Assembly: GCA_011389655.1 (NCBI GenBank)
Contig: JAABTX010000009.1
Coordinates: forward strand, 1 to 49,263
DNA length: 49,263 bases
DNA from: Thioalkalivibrio sp.
Lineage (GTDB): Bacteria > Pseudomonadota > Gammaproteobacteria > Ectothiorhodospirales > Ectothiorhodospiraceae
Direction of reading: 5' to 3'
The position numbers were made by a program, and so were the translations under genes. The notes beneath the pieces are model-generated. The model was not told the DNA's origin and made no database searches. It was given only the letters and a program-made list of their open reading frames with translations. Positions 29,301 through 39,192 of the stretch are shown here, one piece after another; the stretch's first letter is position 1; every line of letters begins with the position of its first letter.

Positions 29301-30182
29301 TCAGGGACTGCCGTTCGCCTGCCCTCTTCCGGCCGGGTCCTTGAAATAGCGGAAGAAGTCGGAACTCGGATCGATCACGAAGGTGCTGCCCTCGCCCGTG
29401 ATGGAACTGCGGTAGGCAAGCAGGCTCCGGTAGAAGGTGAAGAAATCCTGGTCCGCACCGAAGGCCGTACCCAGGATCTCGGTGGCCTGTGCGTCGCCGG
29501 AACCGCGGATCTCCTCCGAATCGCGATAGGCGTTTGCGAGGATCACCGTACGGTCGCGATCCGCGCGCGAGCGGATGCGCTCGGCCGTTTCCTGCCCGCG
29601 GGCCCGGAAGTCCTGGGCGACCCGCTGACGCTCCGCGCTCATGCGTGCGTACACCGACTCGGAGACCTCGTCCGGCAGGTCGATGCGGCGAATGCGAACG
29701 TCGACGAGGTCCACGCCCAGGGCACTTGCGGTCTCGAGCGCCTCGTCTCGGACCGCGCCCATGATGATGTCGCGTTCACCCGACACGACCTCCGTCAGCT
29801 CATAGCGGGCAAACTCGTTACGCATGCCGTCGCGCAGGATCTGCGCGAGACGGTCCTCGGTGACGCGCTCGTCGCCGCCCGTTGCACGGAAGAACTGCCC
29901 GACGTCTTCGATGCGCCACTTGGCGTAGAAGTCGACGATCACGTTCTTGGCCTCGCTGGTCAGGAAGCGATCCGGCGGAATGTTCAGGGTCATGATGCGC
30001 GCGTCGTAGAAGCGCACGTTGTTGATCAGCGGAAACTTGAGATGGAGCCCCGGCTCCAGGTCGACCTTGCGCACCTCGCCCAGCGAGAACAGGATCACGC
30101 GTTCCCGCTCGTCGACCGTGTAGGTGGACAGGGCAATCACGATCGCGGCGACGATGACGCCGATACCAGCTATACGAAGCAT
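29301..30182 (-). CDS. hflC: HflC, FtsH-protease modulator
   Basis: The product is a 293-residue SPFH/band-7 protein with one N-terminal membrane anchor (~5-25) facing the periplasm. With HflK it forms a cage around the FtsH protease and tunes its activity. Typical phrases are VDERERVILFSLGEV and DVRIRRIDLPDEVSESVY. The start overlaps the hflK stop by one base (TAATG), so translation is coupled. Confidence 0.97.
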   Translation of the reverse strand: MLRIAGIGVIVAAIVIALSTYTVDERERVILFSLGEVRKVDLEPGLHLKFPLINNVRFYDARIMTLNIPPDRFLTSEAKNVIVDFYAKWRIEDVGQFFRATGGDERVTEDRLAQILRDGMRNEFARYELTEVVSGERDIIMGAVRDEALETASALGVDLVDVRIRRIDLPDEVSESVYARMSAERQRVAQDFRARGQETAERIRSRADRDRTVILANAYRDSEEIRGSGDAQATEILGTAFGADQDFFTFYRSLLAYRSSITGEGSTFVIDPSSDFFRYFKDPAGRGQANGSP

Positions 30183-31381
30183 TAGCGCACCTCCCGCGCA
30201 CGCGGGTCAGGCCGCGCGCCCGTGCGATTTGGGGCCTGACTCGGGGTGCTGACGCCGAACGCGCTGCGGCTGGCGTCCAGCGGTTGCGGCATCGGGCCGG
30301 TGCCGCCCTCGGCCCGCGGAACGGCATCGAACAGCTGATCGAGCGGCAGCATCATCAGGTTGTTGCTCGATGCCACGTCGAGCATCACCGTGTTGGAGGC
30401 ACTGAAGATCTCCTCAACGGCCTCGATATAGAGACGCTCGCGGGTGACCTCCGGTGCCACCTGGTATTCCGCTAGCAGCTGGGTGAAGCGGGCCGCGTCA
30501 CCATCGGCCCGGGCGATCACCTGCTCCTGGTACGCCTCGGCCTCCTCGATGATCCGGGCCGCCTGGCCACGTGCCCGCGGAATCAGGCCGTTCGCATAGG
30601 CCTCGGCCTCGTTGCGGAAACGGGCCTCGTCCTCACGCGCCCGGATCGCGTCGGCGAAGGCCTCCTGCACCGGCTCCGGCGGCTGCGCCTGCTGCATCGA
30701 CATCGCCGTGACCATCACACCCGCACCGTAGGAATCCAGCGCGTTCTGCAGGGTCTGCCGCGCCGTGACCGCGATCTCGCCGCGGCCCTCACCGAGGATG
30801 TAATCGAGATTGCTCTTGCCGATCCGCTCGCGGATGGCCGACTCCATCGAAAACTGCACCGTGCGGTCCGGTCGGCGTACGTTGAACAAGAAGTCCACCA
30901 CGTCGAGCACGCGGTACTGCACCGCGATGTCCACGTCGATGATGTTCTCGTCGGCGGTGAGCATCAGCGCGCGGTGCTCGAGGGTCCGGATGGCATCGAC
31001 GTTCTCGATCTCGACCCGCTCGATCGGATACGGCAGATGCCAGTGAGGGCCGGGTTCCGAGATCTTCTGAAACGCGCCGAAGCGAAGCACCACGCCCCGG
31101 TCGCCCTCGCCAACGATGTAGAAACCGGAGGCCAGCCACACGACCAGCGCGATGATGAGCGCAAGGCTCACCACGGCCTTGGAGTTGCGCCCCATACCGG
31201 AACCGCCGCCACCATCGGAGTCGCCGCCGCCGCCCTTGCCGCCGAACAGGCTGTTCAGCTGCTGCGAGACCTTGCGCATCATTTCCTCAAGGTCTGGCGG
31301 ACGCTGGCCACCACCGCCACTGCCACCGCCACCGCCGCTCCACGGATCGCGTTGATTGTTTCCCGGTTCGTTCCAGGGCAT
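30182..31381 (-). CDS. hflK: HflK, FtsH-protease modulator
   Basis: The product is 399 residues. A Gly/Gln/Asn-rich N-terminus (~1-65) is followed by a membrane segment (~72-92) and an SPFH domain with GEGDRGVVLRFG and a coiled-coil region. The C-terminal ~45 residues are low complexity. It forms the HflKC complex with the next gene. hflX and hfq, upstream in E. coli, are not adjacent here; a malic enzyme gene is instead. Confidence 0.96.
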   Translation of the reverse strand: MPWNEPGNNQRDPWSGGGGGSGGGGQRPPDLEEMMRKVSQQLNSLFGGKGGGGDSDGGGGSGMGRNSKAVVSLALIIALVVWLASGFYIVGEGDRGVVLRFGAFQKISEPGPHWHLPYPIERVEIENVDAIRTLEHRALMLTADENIIDVDIAVQYRVLDVVDFLFNVRRPDRTVQFSMESAIRERIGKSNLDYILGEGRGEIAVTARQTLQNALDSYGAGVMVTAMSMQQAQPPEPVQEAFADAIRAREDEARFRNEAEAYANGLIPRARGQAARIIEEAEAYQEQVIARADGDAARFTQLLAEYQVAPEVTRERLYIEAVEEIFSASNTVMLDVASSNNLMMLPLDQLFDAVPRAEGGTGPMPQPLDASRSAFGVSTPSQAPNRTGARPDPRAREVR

Positions 31382-31549
31382 CTAGGGACTCCAAGTATCG
31401 ATACAGCCATGAGAACATGAAACGCACGTTTGGTTCTGCCGCGGTTCCATGGAGGGGGCTGCATTTTAGGGAGCCCCTCCCGGCCCCGCAAGCCTGCGGC
31501 CTCCGGCCGTGCCGAGGCCGGGAGGAGACCGCCCGCAGAGGGGTCAGAC

Positions 31550-33223
31550 TCAGCCCACGTAGCTGACGTATGCAGGATCGTACATCTGCTCGCGCATCAT
31601 CGCCTCGAGATCCGCCGGCTCCGGGATCCCCGCCAGATCCTCGGCAAAGGCGATGCGGGCGACCGCAACCGCAATCTGCAGCGACACCTCGCGGACCCGA
31701 TGCAGGGAGGGATACAGGGAGCCCTGCTCGAGGTCGGCCGCATCCACGCTGTCCGCCAGGGCACGTGCCGCGGCCATGAACATGCTGTCGGTGATCCTCG
31801 AGGCCTGCACCGTCACCGCGCCGAGACCGACACCCGGAAAGACGTAGGAATTGTTGCCTTGCCGCGGCACGAACCGGCGCCCCTCGATCTCCACCGGATC
31901 GAAGGGACTGCCAGAGGCGAACAGCGCCTTGCCGTCGGACCAGGCATAGGCCTCTTCCGCGGTGCACTCGGACTTCGAGGTCGGGTTCGAGAGCGCAAAG
32001 ACGATCGGCCGCTCGTTCAGGCGCGTCATCGTCTCGATGACCTCGCGGGTGAAGGCGTTCGCAACGGCACCGACACCGATGATCGCGGTCGGACGCAGGA
32101 TCTCGACCGCCTCGGTGAAGCTTTCCACCGGCGGGTGCTCGTGAGCGTAGGGGCGCTTGTGCTCCGCCAGCGCGATCCGGCTGCGCACCACCAGCCCCCT
32201 GGAGTCGACCATCCAGCAGCGCTGCCGGGCCGAGAGCTCGTCCATGCCCGCATCCATCATTGCGGTGGTCAGGAGATCGGCAATGCCCCTGGCCGCCTCA
32301 CCCGCCCCCAGGAAAAGGAAGGTCTGATCGCTCAGCGCCCCGCCCGAGGCGCGCAGCGCGGACAGCACGCCGGACACCGTCACCGCGGCAGTGCCCTGGA
32401 TGTCATCGTTGAAACAGGGTATCCGGTCACGATGCTCCTGCAGCAGACGGAAGGCGTTGTGGTTCGCGAAATCCTCGAACTGCACCGCGATGCCCGGGAA
32501 GACCTCCTGGGTCGCCTCCAGGAACTCCGCCATCAGTTCGTCGTACTCGGTGCCGGTCACGCGCCGCTGGCGCAGGCCGAGGTAGAGGGGGTCCTCGAGC
32601 AGGGATTCGTTGTTGGTGCCCACATCGAACATTACCGGCAGGCAGCGCCGCGGATGCACGCCTGCGCAGGAGGTGTAGAGCGCCAGCTTGCCGATGGGAA
32701 TGCCCATGCCGCTCGCACCCAGATCGCCCAGACCGAGGATGCGTTCCCCGTCGGTCACGACGATGATGCGGGCATCGCGGTACGGCCAATTGCGCAGCAC
32801 CGAAGAGACCTTGCCGCGATCCGCCGCCGACACGTACAGCCCGCGCGGGCTCCGGTAGATATGCCCGTACTGCTGGCAGGCGAGCCCGACGGTCGGCGTA
32901 TAGATCACCGGCATCGTCTCGTCGGGGTTTTCCATGATCACGCGATAGAACAGCGCCTCGTTCCTGTCCTGCAGCGCCTGCAGCATGATGTAGCGCTCGA
33001 GCGGCGAATCGATGCGCCGGAAATTCCCGAGCACTCGCTCGACCTGCTCTTCCTGCGTCGACACGTGCGGCGGCAGCAGACCGCACAGTCCGAGCATGTC
33101 GCGTTCGCGCTGGCTGAACGCGGAACCCTTGTTCAGCGCCGGATCGCGCAGCAGCGCAACGCCTCGGGGAAACCATTCCGGGAGGGGTCCCGGCAGCGGG
33201 GAGCCGGGGAGGTTCTGCGGCAT
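31550..33223 (-). CDS. maeA: NAD-type malic enzyme
   Basis: The product is a 557-residue long-form malic enzyme. Visible motifs include MPVIYTPTVGLACQQYG, GERILGLGDLGASGMGIPIG, FNDDIQGTAAVTVSGVL and the dinucleotide fold FLGAGEAARGIADLL. It oxidatively decarboxylates malate to pyruvate in the cytoplasm. NAD preference is inferred from the long bacterial form and cannot be proven by eye. The start at 33223 has AAGGA upstream. A GC-rich hairpin without a T-run lies past the stop, near 31492-31520. Confidence 0.93.
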   Translation of the reverse strand: MPQNLPGSPLPGPLPEWFPRGVALLRDPALNKGSAFSQRERDMLGLCGLLPPHVSTQEEQVERVLGNFRRIDSPLERYIMLQALQDRNEALFYRVIMENPDETMPVIYTPTVGLACQQYGHIYRSPRGLYVSAADRGKVSSVLRNWPYRDARIIVVTDGERILGLGDLGASGMGIPIGKLALYTSCAGVHPRRCLPVMFDVGTNNESLLEDPLYLGLRQRRVTGTEYDELMAEFLEATQEVFPGIAVQFEDFANHNAFRLLQEHRDRIPCFNDDIQGTAAVTVSGVLSALRASGGALSDQTFLFLGAGEAARGIADLLTTAMMDAGMDELSARQRCWMVDSRGLVVRSRIALAEHKRPYAHEHPPVESFTEAVEILRPTAIIGVGAVANAFTREVIETMTRLNERPIVFALSNPTSKSECTAEEAYAWSDGKALFASGSPFDPVEIEGRRFVPRQGNNSYVFPGVGLGAVTVQASRITDSMFMAAARALADSVDAADLEQGSLYPSLHRVREVSLQIAVAVARIAFAEDLAGIPEPADLEAMMREQMYDPAYVSYVG

Positions 33224-33436
33224 CGGACAGTCCTTGGGGCCGACTCTGGGGCCTTGATCATCGCCGGGCCGGAACGGTTCCGGTCCTCAGGCCCGGAGTA
33301 TCCGGCTCCGGCCCGTGGCAGGTCAACCGGGCGGTACCGCAGCCGCGCGCCCGGGCGGTGTCGAGGATCGCCGCTGGCACTGGACCCGGCACGCCGGAAG
33401 GGGAACAATCGACAGACGAACAGCCAGGAGGAACCG

Positions 33437-34357
33437 ATGCCGGGGCAACAGGAACAGCGGACCCGAACAGTCTCGCTCGTGCTTGGCTCCGGCGGTGCCC
33501 GCGGGCTGGCGCACATCGGCGTGATCCGGGAACTCGAGGCGCGCGGCTACGAGATCCGTGCGATCGCGGGGAGCTCGATGGGTGCGCTGGTCGGCGGCAT
33601 TCACGGGCTCGGGGAGCTCGGGACCTACGCCGACTGGGTCCAGGGCCTCAGCCAGGCCGATGTAATAGGGCTCCTGGACTGGTCGTTTTCCGACGGTGGC
33701 ATGATCCGCGGCCACAAACTGATGCGGAAACTCGAGGACCTGGTCGGAGACCGGAACATCGAGGATCTTCCGATCAGCTACACGGCCGTCGCGGTGGACA
33801 TCCGCCGGGGAAAGGAGATCTGGATGACCGACGGTTCGCTGTTCGACGCCATCCGTGCCTCGATCGCGATCCCGGCAATCTTCGCACCGCATCGCTACCA
33901 TGGCCGGGCCCTCGTGGACGGCGGCCTGCTCAATCCGGTGCCGGTGGCGCCGACCCTGCGGACGCTGACGGATCTGACCATCGTCGTCGATTTGAACGGA
34001 CCCGCGCCGAAGACTGCGCTGGAGAAGGACCAGAACGAGGACGGGGACGAAGCCCATTCCGGTGTGCTCAAGCGTATGCTCGGCTATGTCGAATCGCTGC
34101 GCATGAACGGCACGCCGGCTGCCGAGAGACTGGCCCTGTCCGAGGTCCTGATGCGTTCGCTGGAGACAATGCAGGCCGCGCTCACTCAGCATCACCTCGC
34201 GGTGTTCCGTCCCGACCTCGTCGTCAGCGTCCCGAAGAACGCCTGCATGTTTCACGAATTCCATCGTGCCGGTCCGGTGATCGAGCTGGGAAGGGAGATC
34301 GCCCGCGCAAGGCTGGACGAGCTGGAGGAAAACGGCACACCGGGAACCCCGTACTGA
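33437..34357 (+). CDS. Patatin-like phospholipase (RssA-type)
   Basis: The product is 306 residues from MPGQQEQRTRTVSLVLG, with AGGAGG upstream. The oxyanion-hole motif is GSGGARG (17-23), the nucleophile is S47 in GSSMG, and the catalytic aspartate is D161 in VDGG. No signal peptide is present, so it is probably a cytoplasmic lipid acyl hydrolase. The C-terminal ~90 residues are outside the core domain. It is divergent from the malic enzyme across 213 bp. The substrate is unknown. Confidence 0.92.
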   Translation: MPGQQEQRTRTVSLVLGSGGARGLAHIGVIRELEARGYEIRAIAGSSMGALVGGIHGLGELGTYADWVQGLSQADVIGLLDWSFSDGGMIRGHKLMRKLEDLVGDRNIEDLPISYTAVAVDIRRGKEIWMTDGSLFDAIRASIAIPAIFAPHRYHGRALVDGGLLNPVPVAPTLRTLTDLTIVVDLNGPAPKTALEKDQNEDGDEAHSGVLKRMLGYVESLRMNGTPAAERLALSEVLMRSLETMQAALTQHHLAVFRPDLVVSVPKNACMFHEFHRAGPVIELGREIARARLDELEENGTPGTPY

Positions 34358-34447
34358 GCGCCCGCCCCGCCGGCGCCAGCGCCAGCGCCCTGGGATAACC
34401 GCCGCACAGCGGCTATGCTGCGCGGGCAGGGGCAGCCGCCTCGCCAC

Positions 34448-34467
34448 CCGGGGCCGGCCGGCCCCGG
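34448..34467. repeat. 20-bp perfect GC palindrome
   Basis: CCGGGGCCGGCCGGCCCCGG is fully self-complementary with no loop. It lies 91 bp after the phospholipase stop and 29 bp before the next start. It may be a weak terminator component or chance in GC-rich DNA. Confidence 0.45.
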
Positions 34468-34496
34468 AATCCAAACCCATGGAAAGGAGTCGCAGC

Positions 34497-34868
34497 ATGT
34501 ATCCGACGGACATCCGCGGAAGACATTCGAGGGGTGGAGGGCTGGTGGGCCTCTTCCTGCTCGTTCTGCTGGTCGCCATCTTTTACGTTGGCGGCGAGTG
34601 GTATGTCACGCAGCACGTGAAGACGGCACTGGGCGAGATCCTGCACCAGGACATGGAGCAGGAACTGGTGGTCGAGTCCGTCGGCATGGATGGCTGGCTG
34701 TTCAGTGGGCGACGCACCGGCGATGCGGTGGTCGTCCTGTCCTCCGGCGAACGCGTGCCGGTGGAATTCACGATGATCGGCAACCCGCTCGCCGGGTCCA
34801 CGATCACGGTCGAGGGAGATGAGCGCCTGAAGCTCAGGCTGCGCGGGATACTCGGCGACCTGCTCTGA
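34497..34868 (+). CDS. Hypothetical single-pass membrane protein
   Basis: The product is 123 residues, not recognised. The start at 34497 is chosen because AAGGAG lies eight bases upstream; an in-frame ATG six codons earlier overlaps that site. A basic N-terminus is followed by one membrane helix (~17-37, GLVGLFLLVLLVAIFYVGG) and a ~85-residue soluble domain, probably periplasmic, with beta-like alternation (ITVEGDERLKLRLRGILG). It stands alone between the phospholipase and a small secreted protein. Confidence 0.7.
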   Translation: MYPTDIRGRHSRGGGLVGLFLLVLLVAIFYVGGEWYVTQHVKTALGEILHQDMEQELVVESVGMDGWLFSGRRTGDAVVVLSSGERVPVEFTMIGNPLAGSTITVEGDERLKLRLRGILGDLL

Positions 34869-34980
34869 CCCCGTGCACCGGCCAGCGCTCGTTACATTCC
34901 GGACATACTTGTGAAATATCAGCATTGTCTAATACAGGGCATACAGAACCCGAACCGGAACGAACCCGGAAGGAGCAACC

Positions 34981-35385
34981 ATGATGACGAAGCTGAACAA
35001 GCTGAGCGCACTGGCCGCACTGGCCATTGCGGGCACGATGACCGCAACCGCGAACCTGTCGGCCGCGCCAGACACCGATGTGAGCCTTGATCCCTGCCTG
35101 AACGGCGGGGCCTCCACGAGCGGCCGCTTCCCCACCCAGTCCATGGAAGACGAATTCAACCGCTACCTGGAATGGGTCTCCGAGAGCGGGCTGGGCGTGG
35201 AACACGCACTCGCCGATCCGACGCGGCCGGTGCACACCCTGGAACCGGGCATGGATGCCAATGTATCCGCCAGCGGCCGATTCCCGAGCCAGGCGATGGA
35301 AGACCAGTACCAGGCGTACATGAACTGGGTCGAGAATGCGGGCCTGGACCCGCTCCACGCCTTTCGCGGCGTGTCCGCAAACTGA
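34981..35385 (+). CDS. Small secreted protein with two SGRFP repeats
   Basis: The product is 134 residues, not recognised. A signal peptide covers ~1-29 (hydrophobic SALAALAIAGTM, cleavage near SAA). The mature part contains an internal duplication: SGRFPTQSMEDEF at 47-59 and SGRFPSQAMEDQY at 98-110, each followed by a Y-x(2)-W-V helix-like segment and GL. The period is about 51 residues. One cysteine (C39) lies before the first repeat. An AAGGAGC site precedes the start. The helix-like blocks suggest two copies of a short motif of ~30 residues. Function unknown; likely periplasmic. Confidence 0.75.
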   Translation: MMTKLNKLSALAALAIAGTMTATANLSAAPDTDVSLDPCLNGGASTSGRFPTQSMEDEFNRYLEWVSESGLGVEHALADPTRPVHTLEPGMDANVSASGRFPSQAMEDQYQAYMNWVENAGLDPLHAFRGVSAN

Positions 35386-35535
35386 AGGGATCGCCTCTCG
35401 CAGTGTGCCGGCAGGCGGATGACCGGTGCAGGGCCGTCCACTCCCGGTTGCCCAGCGGGCGCCTGGCCATGCTGCCGGCTATCCACTGCAAGTCTCGATG
35501 GCATGAGTGGGGCTCGTTCAGTTAAGGGATGAGGC

Positions 35536-35559
35536 GAACAATCGCAATGTGAATTGTTC
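35536..35559. other. Inverted repeat downstream of the SGRFP gene
   Basis: GAACAAT (35536-35542) and ATTGTTC (35553-35559) form perfect 7-bp arms around a 10-nt loop. It lies 151 bp after the preceding stop and 66 bp before the -35 box of the haem operon. There is no T-run. It may be an operator or a weak terminator. The rest of 35386-35624 shows nothing I can name. Confidence 0.35.
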
Positions 35560-35624
35560 CTATTCGTGACAGTCGTCAGGGCCCGGGAGCAGGACCATCG
35601 CTCATCCGCGGAGCCGTGTGCCAG

Positions 35625-35662
35625 TTGACAACTGAGTGAGACGCGTTATCATTCGCGTTATT
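35625..35662 (+). promoter_or_regulatory. Promoter with overlapping Fur-like site, haem operon
   Basis: TTGACA (35625-35630) is a perfect -35 box, and TATCAT (35647-35652) follows after 16 nt. Overlapping the -10 box, three adjacent hexamers GTTATC, ATTCGC, GTTATT (35645-35662) match the inverse Fur hexamer ATTATC at 5, 4 and 4 of 6 positions. Binding of Fur-iron there would block transcription, giving induction by iron starvation. The predicted leader to the receptor start is ~200 nt, with a GCGCA/TGCGC hairpin and a CCGGC/GCCGG hairpin but no riboswitch I recognise. Confidence 0.6.
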
Positions 35663-35860
35663 GGTCACGCGAGTTCCACCAGTGCGCAATCTGCGCAGCG
35701 GCGTTCGTGACCGACGCGCTGTAGCCACCCAGCCAGAACCGGCCTTCGCCGGACCCGCCAGGTAGCACGTTTCCGTGATCCACGGCTGAGCGGGCTGCCT
35801 TCCTCAAGAGCTGCACGTCCCCCTCGCCAGTGTTGCCGCGATTGGCGGTGGGGAGATGCC

Positions 35861-37900
35861 ATGCTTCGGTTGGGATCGTCGAGCGTTGTCCTCATGCTGG
35901 CGAGCGCCGAGATGCTGGCGTCGGGCGCGCAGGCCGAGACGTTCCGGGGATCCGCGCACGGCGGTGAGGAGCCCCTCCTACTCCCCCAGATCGTGGTGAC
36001 CGGTACGCGAACCGAGCGCCTGCTCGACGACGTTCCCGTCCGCACCCAGGTGATCGACCGTGACGCCCTCGACCGGCGCCAGGCGCGCGACCTGGCTGAT
36101 GCCCTGCGCCTGCTTCCCGGGGTCTACCTCCGCACCATCCATGGCAAACAGGGACAGGAGGTGTGGATGCAGGGTCTGGATGGCGACCGGGTGCTGGTGC
36201 TCATCGACGGAATTCCGGCGATTGCATCCACCGGAAGCACGGTGGATCTCACCCAGATCATGGTGGCCGACGTCGAACGAATCGAGGTCGTTCGTGGGGC
36301 CACGTCAGCGCTTTACGGCTCTTCCGCGATGGGCGGTGTGATCAACGTCATCACCCGCCGGCCCGATGAGCTGGCGTATCGGTTGCAGCTGGAGGCGGGT
36401 GCCTATGACGAGCGCGGCGAGGGAGATCCGCCTCACGGGACTCACCTCCTGGGCCGCTGGAGCCGTGGCGGGGAACGTTATGCCGCTGAGTTCACGGGGG
36501 CCTGGCGTCGGAACGACGGCTTCTCCCTGGAACCCGAGCGATTCGCTCAGGACGTCCACGGCATCGAACACGTCAACCTCTCCTCGCGGGTGGACTGGAC
36601 GCCCACGCAGCAGACGCGACTCGGCCTGCGACCGACCTGGATGCAGGAGGACAAGACCCAGCGCCTGTCCGTGGCTCTGCCCGGCGGATTCGAGGGACGT
36701 CGCGTCAAGGAGGAGACCGTTCGCCAGCCCGCGCTGGTCGTGGACCTTGCGCACACCACTGAGAACAACGGCGACTGGCGGCTTGCCGCCTCGTGGTCAC
36801 GTTTCGAGAACCAGACCATGGAACGTTCCGTGGCCGGTGATCCGCTGACCCGCCGCGACGCCCGGATCGTCTCCAAGCGTGTCGAAGGCCAGTGGAACCA
36901 CGACTGGAACCCGCGCCATTGGCTCACCTTTGGCGCAGTGGTCTGGGAGGAGCGGCTGGATCAGACCAAGGACACCTGGATCGGCGGAGCCCCGGTCCGC
37001 AGCAACGAAATCGTGCCCGATGCACGGCACCGCAACCAGGAGGTGTTCGCCCAGGACAACATCTTTCTGGGCGAGAGGGCCGAAATTCTTGCCGGTCTTC
37101 GTTATCAGCACGACAGCGACTTCGGTGGGTTCTTGGCTCCCAGTCTGAACCTCAAACGACAGGTCGATACCGATGCCGGACGCGTGAATCTGCGAGCCGG
37201 CGTGGGGCGTGGCTATCGCGTGCCCAACCTGAAGGAACGTTACTTCGAATTCGACCAGAGCAGCCTCGGCTATCTGGTGGTAGGCAATCCGGACCTGAAA
37301 CCAGAAAATTCGGTCAGCGTGCAGCTCGGCTCGGAGTGGCTGCCCCTGGAAGAACAGGCCCCCCGCGGGGACGTGAACCTGTTCTACAACGACATCCGGG
37401 ATCTGATCACCACCGAGTTCAACGCCGAACTCTCCGATCGGGAGGGTCTGCAGGTATTCGACTACCAGAACCTGGCCCGGGCAAGGACCTGGGGTGTCGA
37501 GACGGGCCTCGCCTGGCAGCTGCACCCCAGCTTCCGCTGGGACATCGGGTACACGTGGCTGCAGACGGAAAACCGGGACACGGGCCTCACGCTTCCGCTC
37601 CGTCCCGCCCACCAGGTCAAGACCGAATTCATCTACCAGCGCAACCGGCTGCAACTCTCGGCGGACGCCGAGTACCAGTCCAGCGAGTTCATCGATATTG
37701 AGAACACGGAGAAATCCCCGGCATGGACCCGGGTGAACCTGCGCGGCGCCTGGCGTCAGGGCCCCGTGACCTGGCTCGCGGGTGTGGACAACCTGTTCGA
37801 CGAGGTTCCGGCGGCTGGTGACGCCGCGGATTTCAGCCCGAAAACCGGCCGCTACATCTACCTGGGGTTGCGCCTGGACGGCCCCTTCCGGTCCCGATGA
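35861..37900 (+). CDS. hmuR: TonB-dependent outer-membrane receptor, probably for haem
   Basis: The product is 679 residues. A signal peptide spans ~1-25. A TonB-box-like PQIVVTGTR (42-50), a plug domain (~50-170, VLVLIDGIPA, GATSALYGSSAMGGVINVI) and a 22-strand-type barrel end in an aromatic terminus region. The receptor motifs corresponding to FRAP and NPDL are YRVPN (from 452) and NPDL (476). Haem receptors of the HemR class have a histidine between these; none is present here. Assignment to haem therefore rests on the downstream hmuY-S-T-U-V genes. GGGGAG lies before the ATG. It is the first gene of the operon, behind the Fur-like promoter. A vitamin B12-type receptor is the alternative. 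Confidence 0.85.
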   Translation: MLRLGSSSVVLMLASAEMLASGAQAETFRGSAHGGEEPLLLPQIVVTGTRTERLLDDVPVRTQVIDRDALDRRQARDLADALRLLPGVYLRTIHGKQGQEVWMQGLDGDRVLVLIDGIPAIASTGSTVDLTQIMVADVERIEVVRGATSALYGSSAMGGVINVITRRPDELAYRLQLEAGAYDERGEGDPPHGTHLLGRWSRGGERYAAEFTGAWRRNDGFSLEPERFAQDVHGIEHVNLSSRVDWTPTQQTRLGLRPTWMQEDKTQRLSVALPGGFEGRRVKEETVRQPALVVDLAHTTENNGDWRLAASWSRFENQTMERSVAGDPLTRRDARIVSKRVEGQWNHDWNPRHWLTFGAVVWEERLDQTKDTWIGGAPVRSNEIVPDARHRNQEVFAQDNIFLGERAEILAGLRYQHDSDFGGFLAPSLNLKRQVDTDAGRVNLRAGVGRGYRVPNLKERYFEFDQSSLGYLVVGNPDLKPENSVSVQLGSEWLPLEEQAPRGDVNLFYNDIRDLITTEFNAELSDREGLQVFDYQNLARARTWGVETGLAWQLHPSFRWDIGYTWLQTENRDTGLTLPLRPAHQVKTEFIYQRNRLQLSADAEYQSSEFIDIENTEKSPAWTRVNLRGAWRQGPVTWLAGVDNLFDEVPAAGDAADFSPKTGRYIYLGLRLDGPFRSR

Positions 37901-37923
37901 CATCAACCCAGAGGAGCCACATC

Positions 37924-39096
37924 ATGTCCGTTGCATTCCACCGACCACTCACAGCCTTGCTTGCTGCGCTTCTGGTGACCGCCTGCGGAGGTGGTGGATC
38001 GGATGATCCGCCTGCCGACGGGGATAACCCGCCGCAGACTGACGAACTGACATCGCTACAGATCGACGCCACGGACGCCTCCCGGTACGTATATCTGAAC
38101 CTGAACACGGGACAGGTCGCCGAGGTTGCCGCGCAGTCCGAGTCCGGGCCGGAGTGGCATATCGCCTTCCGGCGGTTCAACGTGAAGTTGAACGGCGGGA
38201 CGTCGGGAGACGGCAACGTCGCAGGCGCGCTGGTCGGCGCACAGAGTGACTTCTACGACAACGGCGCGCCGATCGAGAGCCGGTTTACGACTGCGAACCC
38301 TGACGGCGAACGACCGGCACTGATGGCCGAGATCGCCGAGCCCGATGCCGGCGACTGGATCCAGGACAGCGTGACGACGGTGCTGCGGGGCACCAGCGCA
38401 ACCGACGGCGGTTGGTACCTGTTCAACCTGGCCGACGGGACCATGCTTCCGAACCCGGACCGCGGCTGGCTGCTGCGGTCTGGGGAGGGCAACAGCTACG
38501 CCCGCATGCGCATGACGGAACTCACCTTCGCTACGCGTTCGGGACTCGGCGTGGAGAATTTCCGCTTCGAATTCGACGTGCAGCCGGCAGGGATCGGCCA
38601 GTTCACTGGCCAAGCGGCGTTCCAAGGCTCGATTCCGCCGGAGGGTGGCGAGGTCTGCTTCGATTTCGACGCCGACCAGACGGTCGCCTGCTCGGGCACC
38701 GCGTGGGATCTGAAGATCGGATTCCTCGGCAGGTCCTTCTTCCTGCGGAGCAACGGCGGCGTGAGTGGCGACGGCAGCGGGGCCGCATTCGGTCCGTTCG
38801 ACTGGGCGGAACTGGCCGCCTATGCCAGTGCAACCATCGATCCGGGCGGAACTCCCCTGGCCGGGCTCTATGTTCCGGACAGCTCGAGCGGCGTGTTCAG
38901 CGAACACCCCTGGTATGCGTACAACCTCGCGGGGCAAAACCGCCTCTGGCCAAACTACCGGGTCTACCTGATCGACACCGACCGTGCCGATGACACCGCA
39001 CCGCGTTATGTGCTGCAGATCATCGGCTACTACAGCGACGCCGGAATCTCGGGGTATCCGCAACTGCGCTACCGAGCCGTTCCTGCACTGCAGTGA
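37924..39096 (+). CDS. hmuY: HmuY-like haem-binding lipoprotein with two domains
   Basis: The product is 390 residues from MSVAFHRPLTALL. The lipobox VTAC places the lipidated cysteine at 21, followed by a Gly/Asp/Pro-rich linker. HmuY-family blocks occur twice: WHIAFRRFNVKLNGGTSGDG in the first half and WDLKIGF...SNGGVSGDG in the second, and each is followed by a W-Y-x-(F/Y)-N-L block. So it appears to be a tandem duplication of the HmuY domain. The protein is likely outer-membrane-attached and surface- or periplasm-facing, taking haem for the receptor. GAGGAG precedes the start, 24 nt after the receptor stop. Haem binding is inferred from family and operon. Confidence 0.8.
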   Translation: MSVAFHRPLTALLAALLVTACGGGGSDDPPADGDNPPQTDELTSLQIDATDASRYVYLNLNTGQVAEVAAQSESGPEWHIAFRRFNVKLNGGTSGDGNVAGALVGAQSDFYDNGAPIESRFTTANPDGERPALMAEIAEPDAGDWIQDSVTTVLRGTSATDGGWYLFNLADGTMLPNPDRGWLLRSGEGNSYARMRMTELTFATRSGLGVENFRFEFDVQPAGIGQFTGQAAFQGSIPPEGGEVCFDFDADQTVACSGTAWDLKIGFLGRSFFLRSNGGVSGDGSGAAFGPFDWAELAAYASATIDPGGTPLAGLYVPDSSSGVFSEHPWYAYNLAGQNRLWPNYRVYLIDTDRADDTAPRYVLQIIGYYSDAGISGYPQLRYRAVPALQ

Positions 39097-39192
39097 CCGG
39101 GCGCACCGCTGCGCCAGGAGCGAACCGCGACTTGAATTCTGCACGTCCGCGTGCCGGTGCGTGCCAGCCATCACCACACGGAGACGATCACC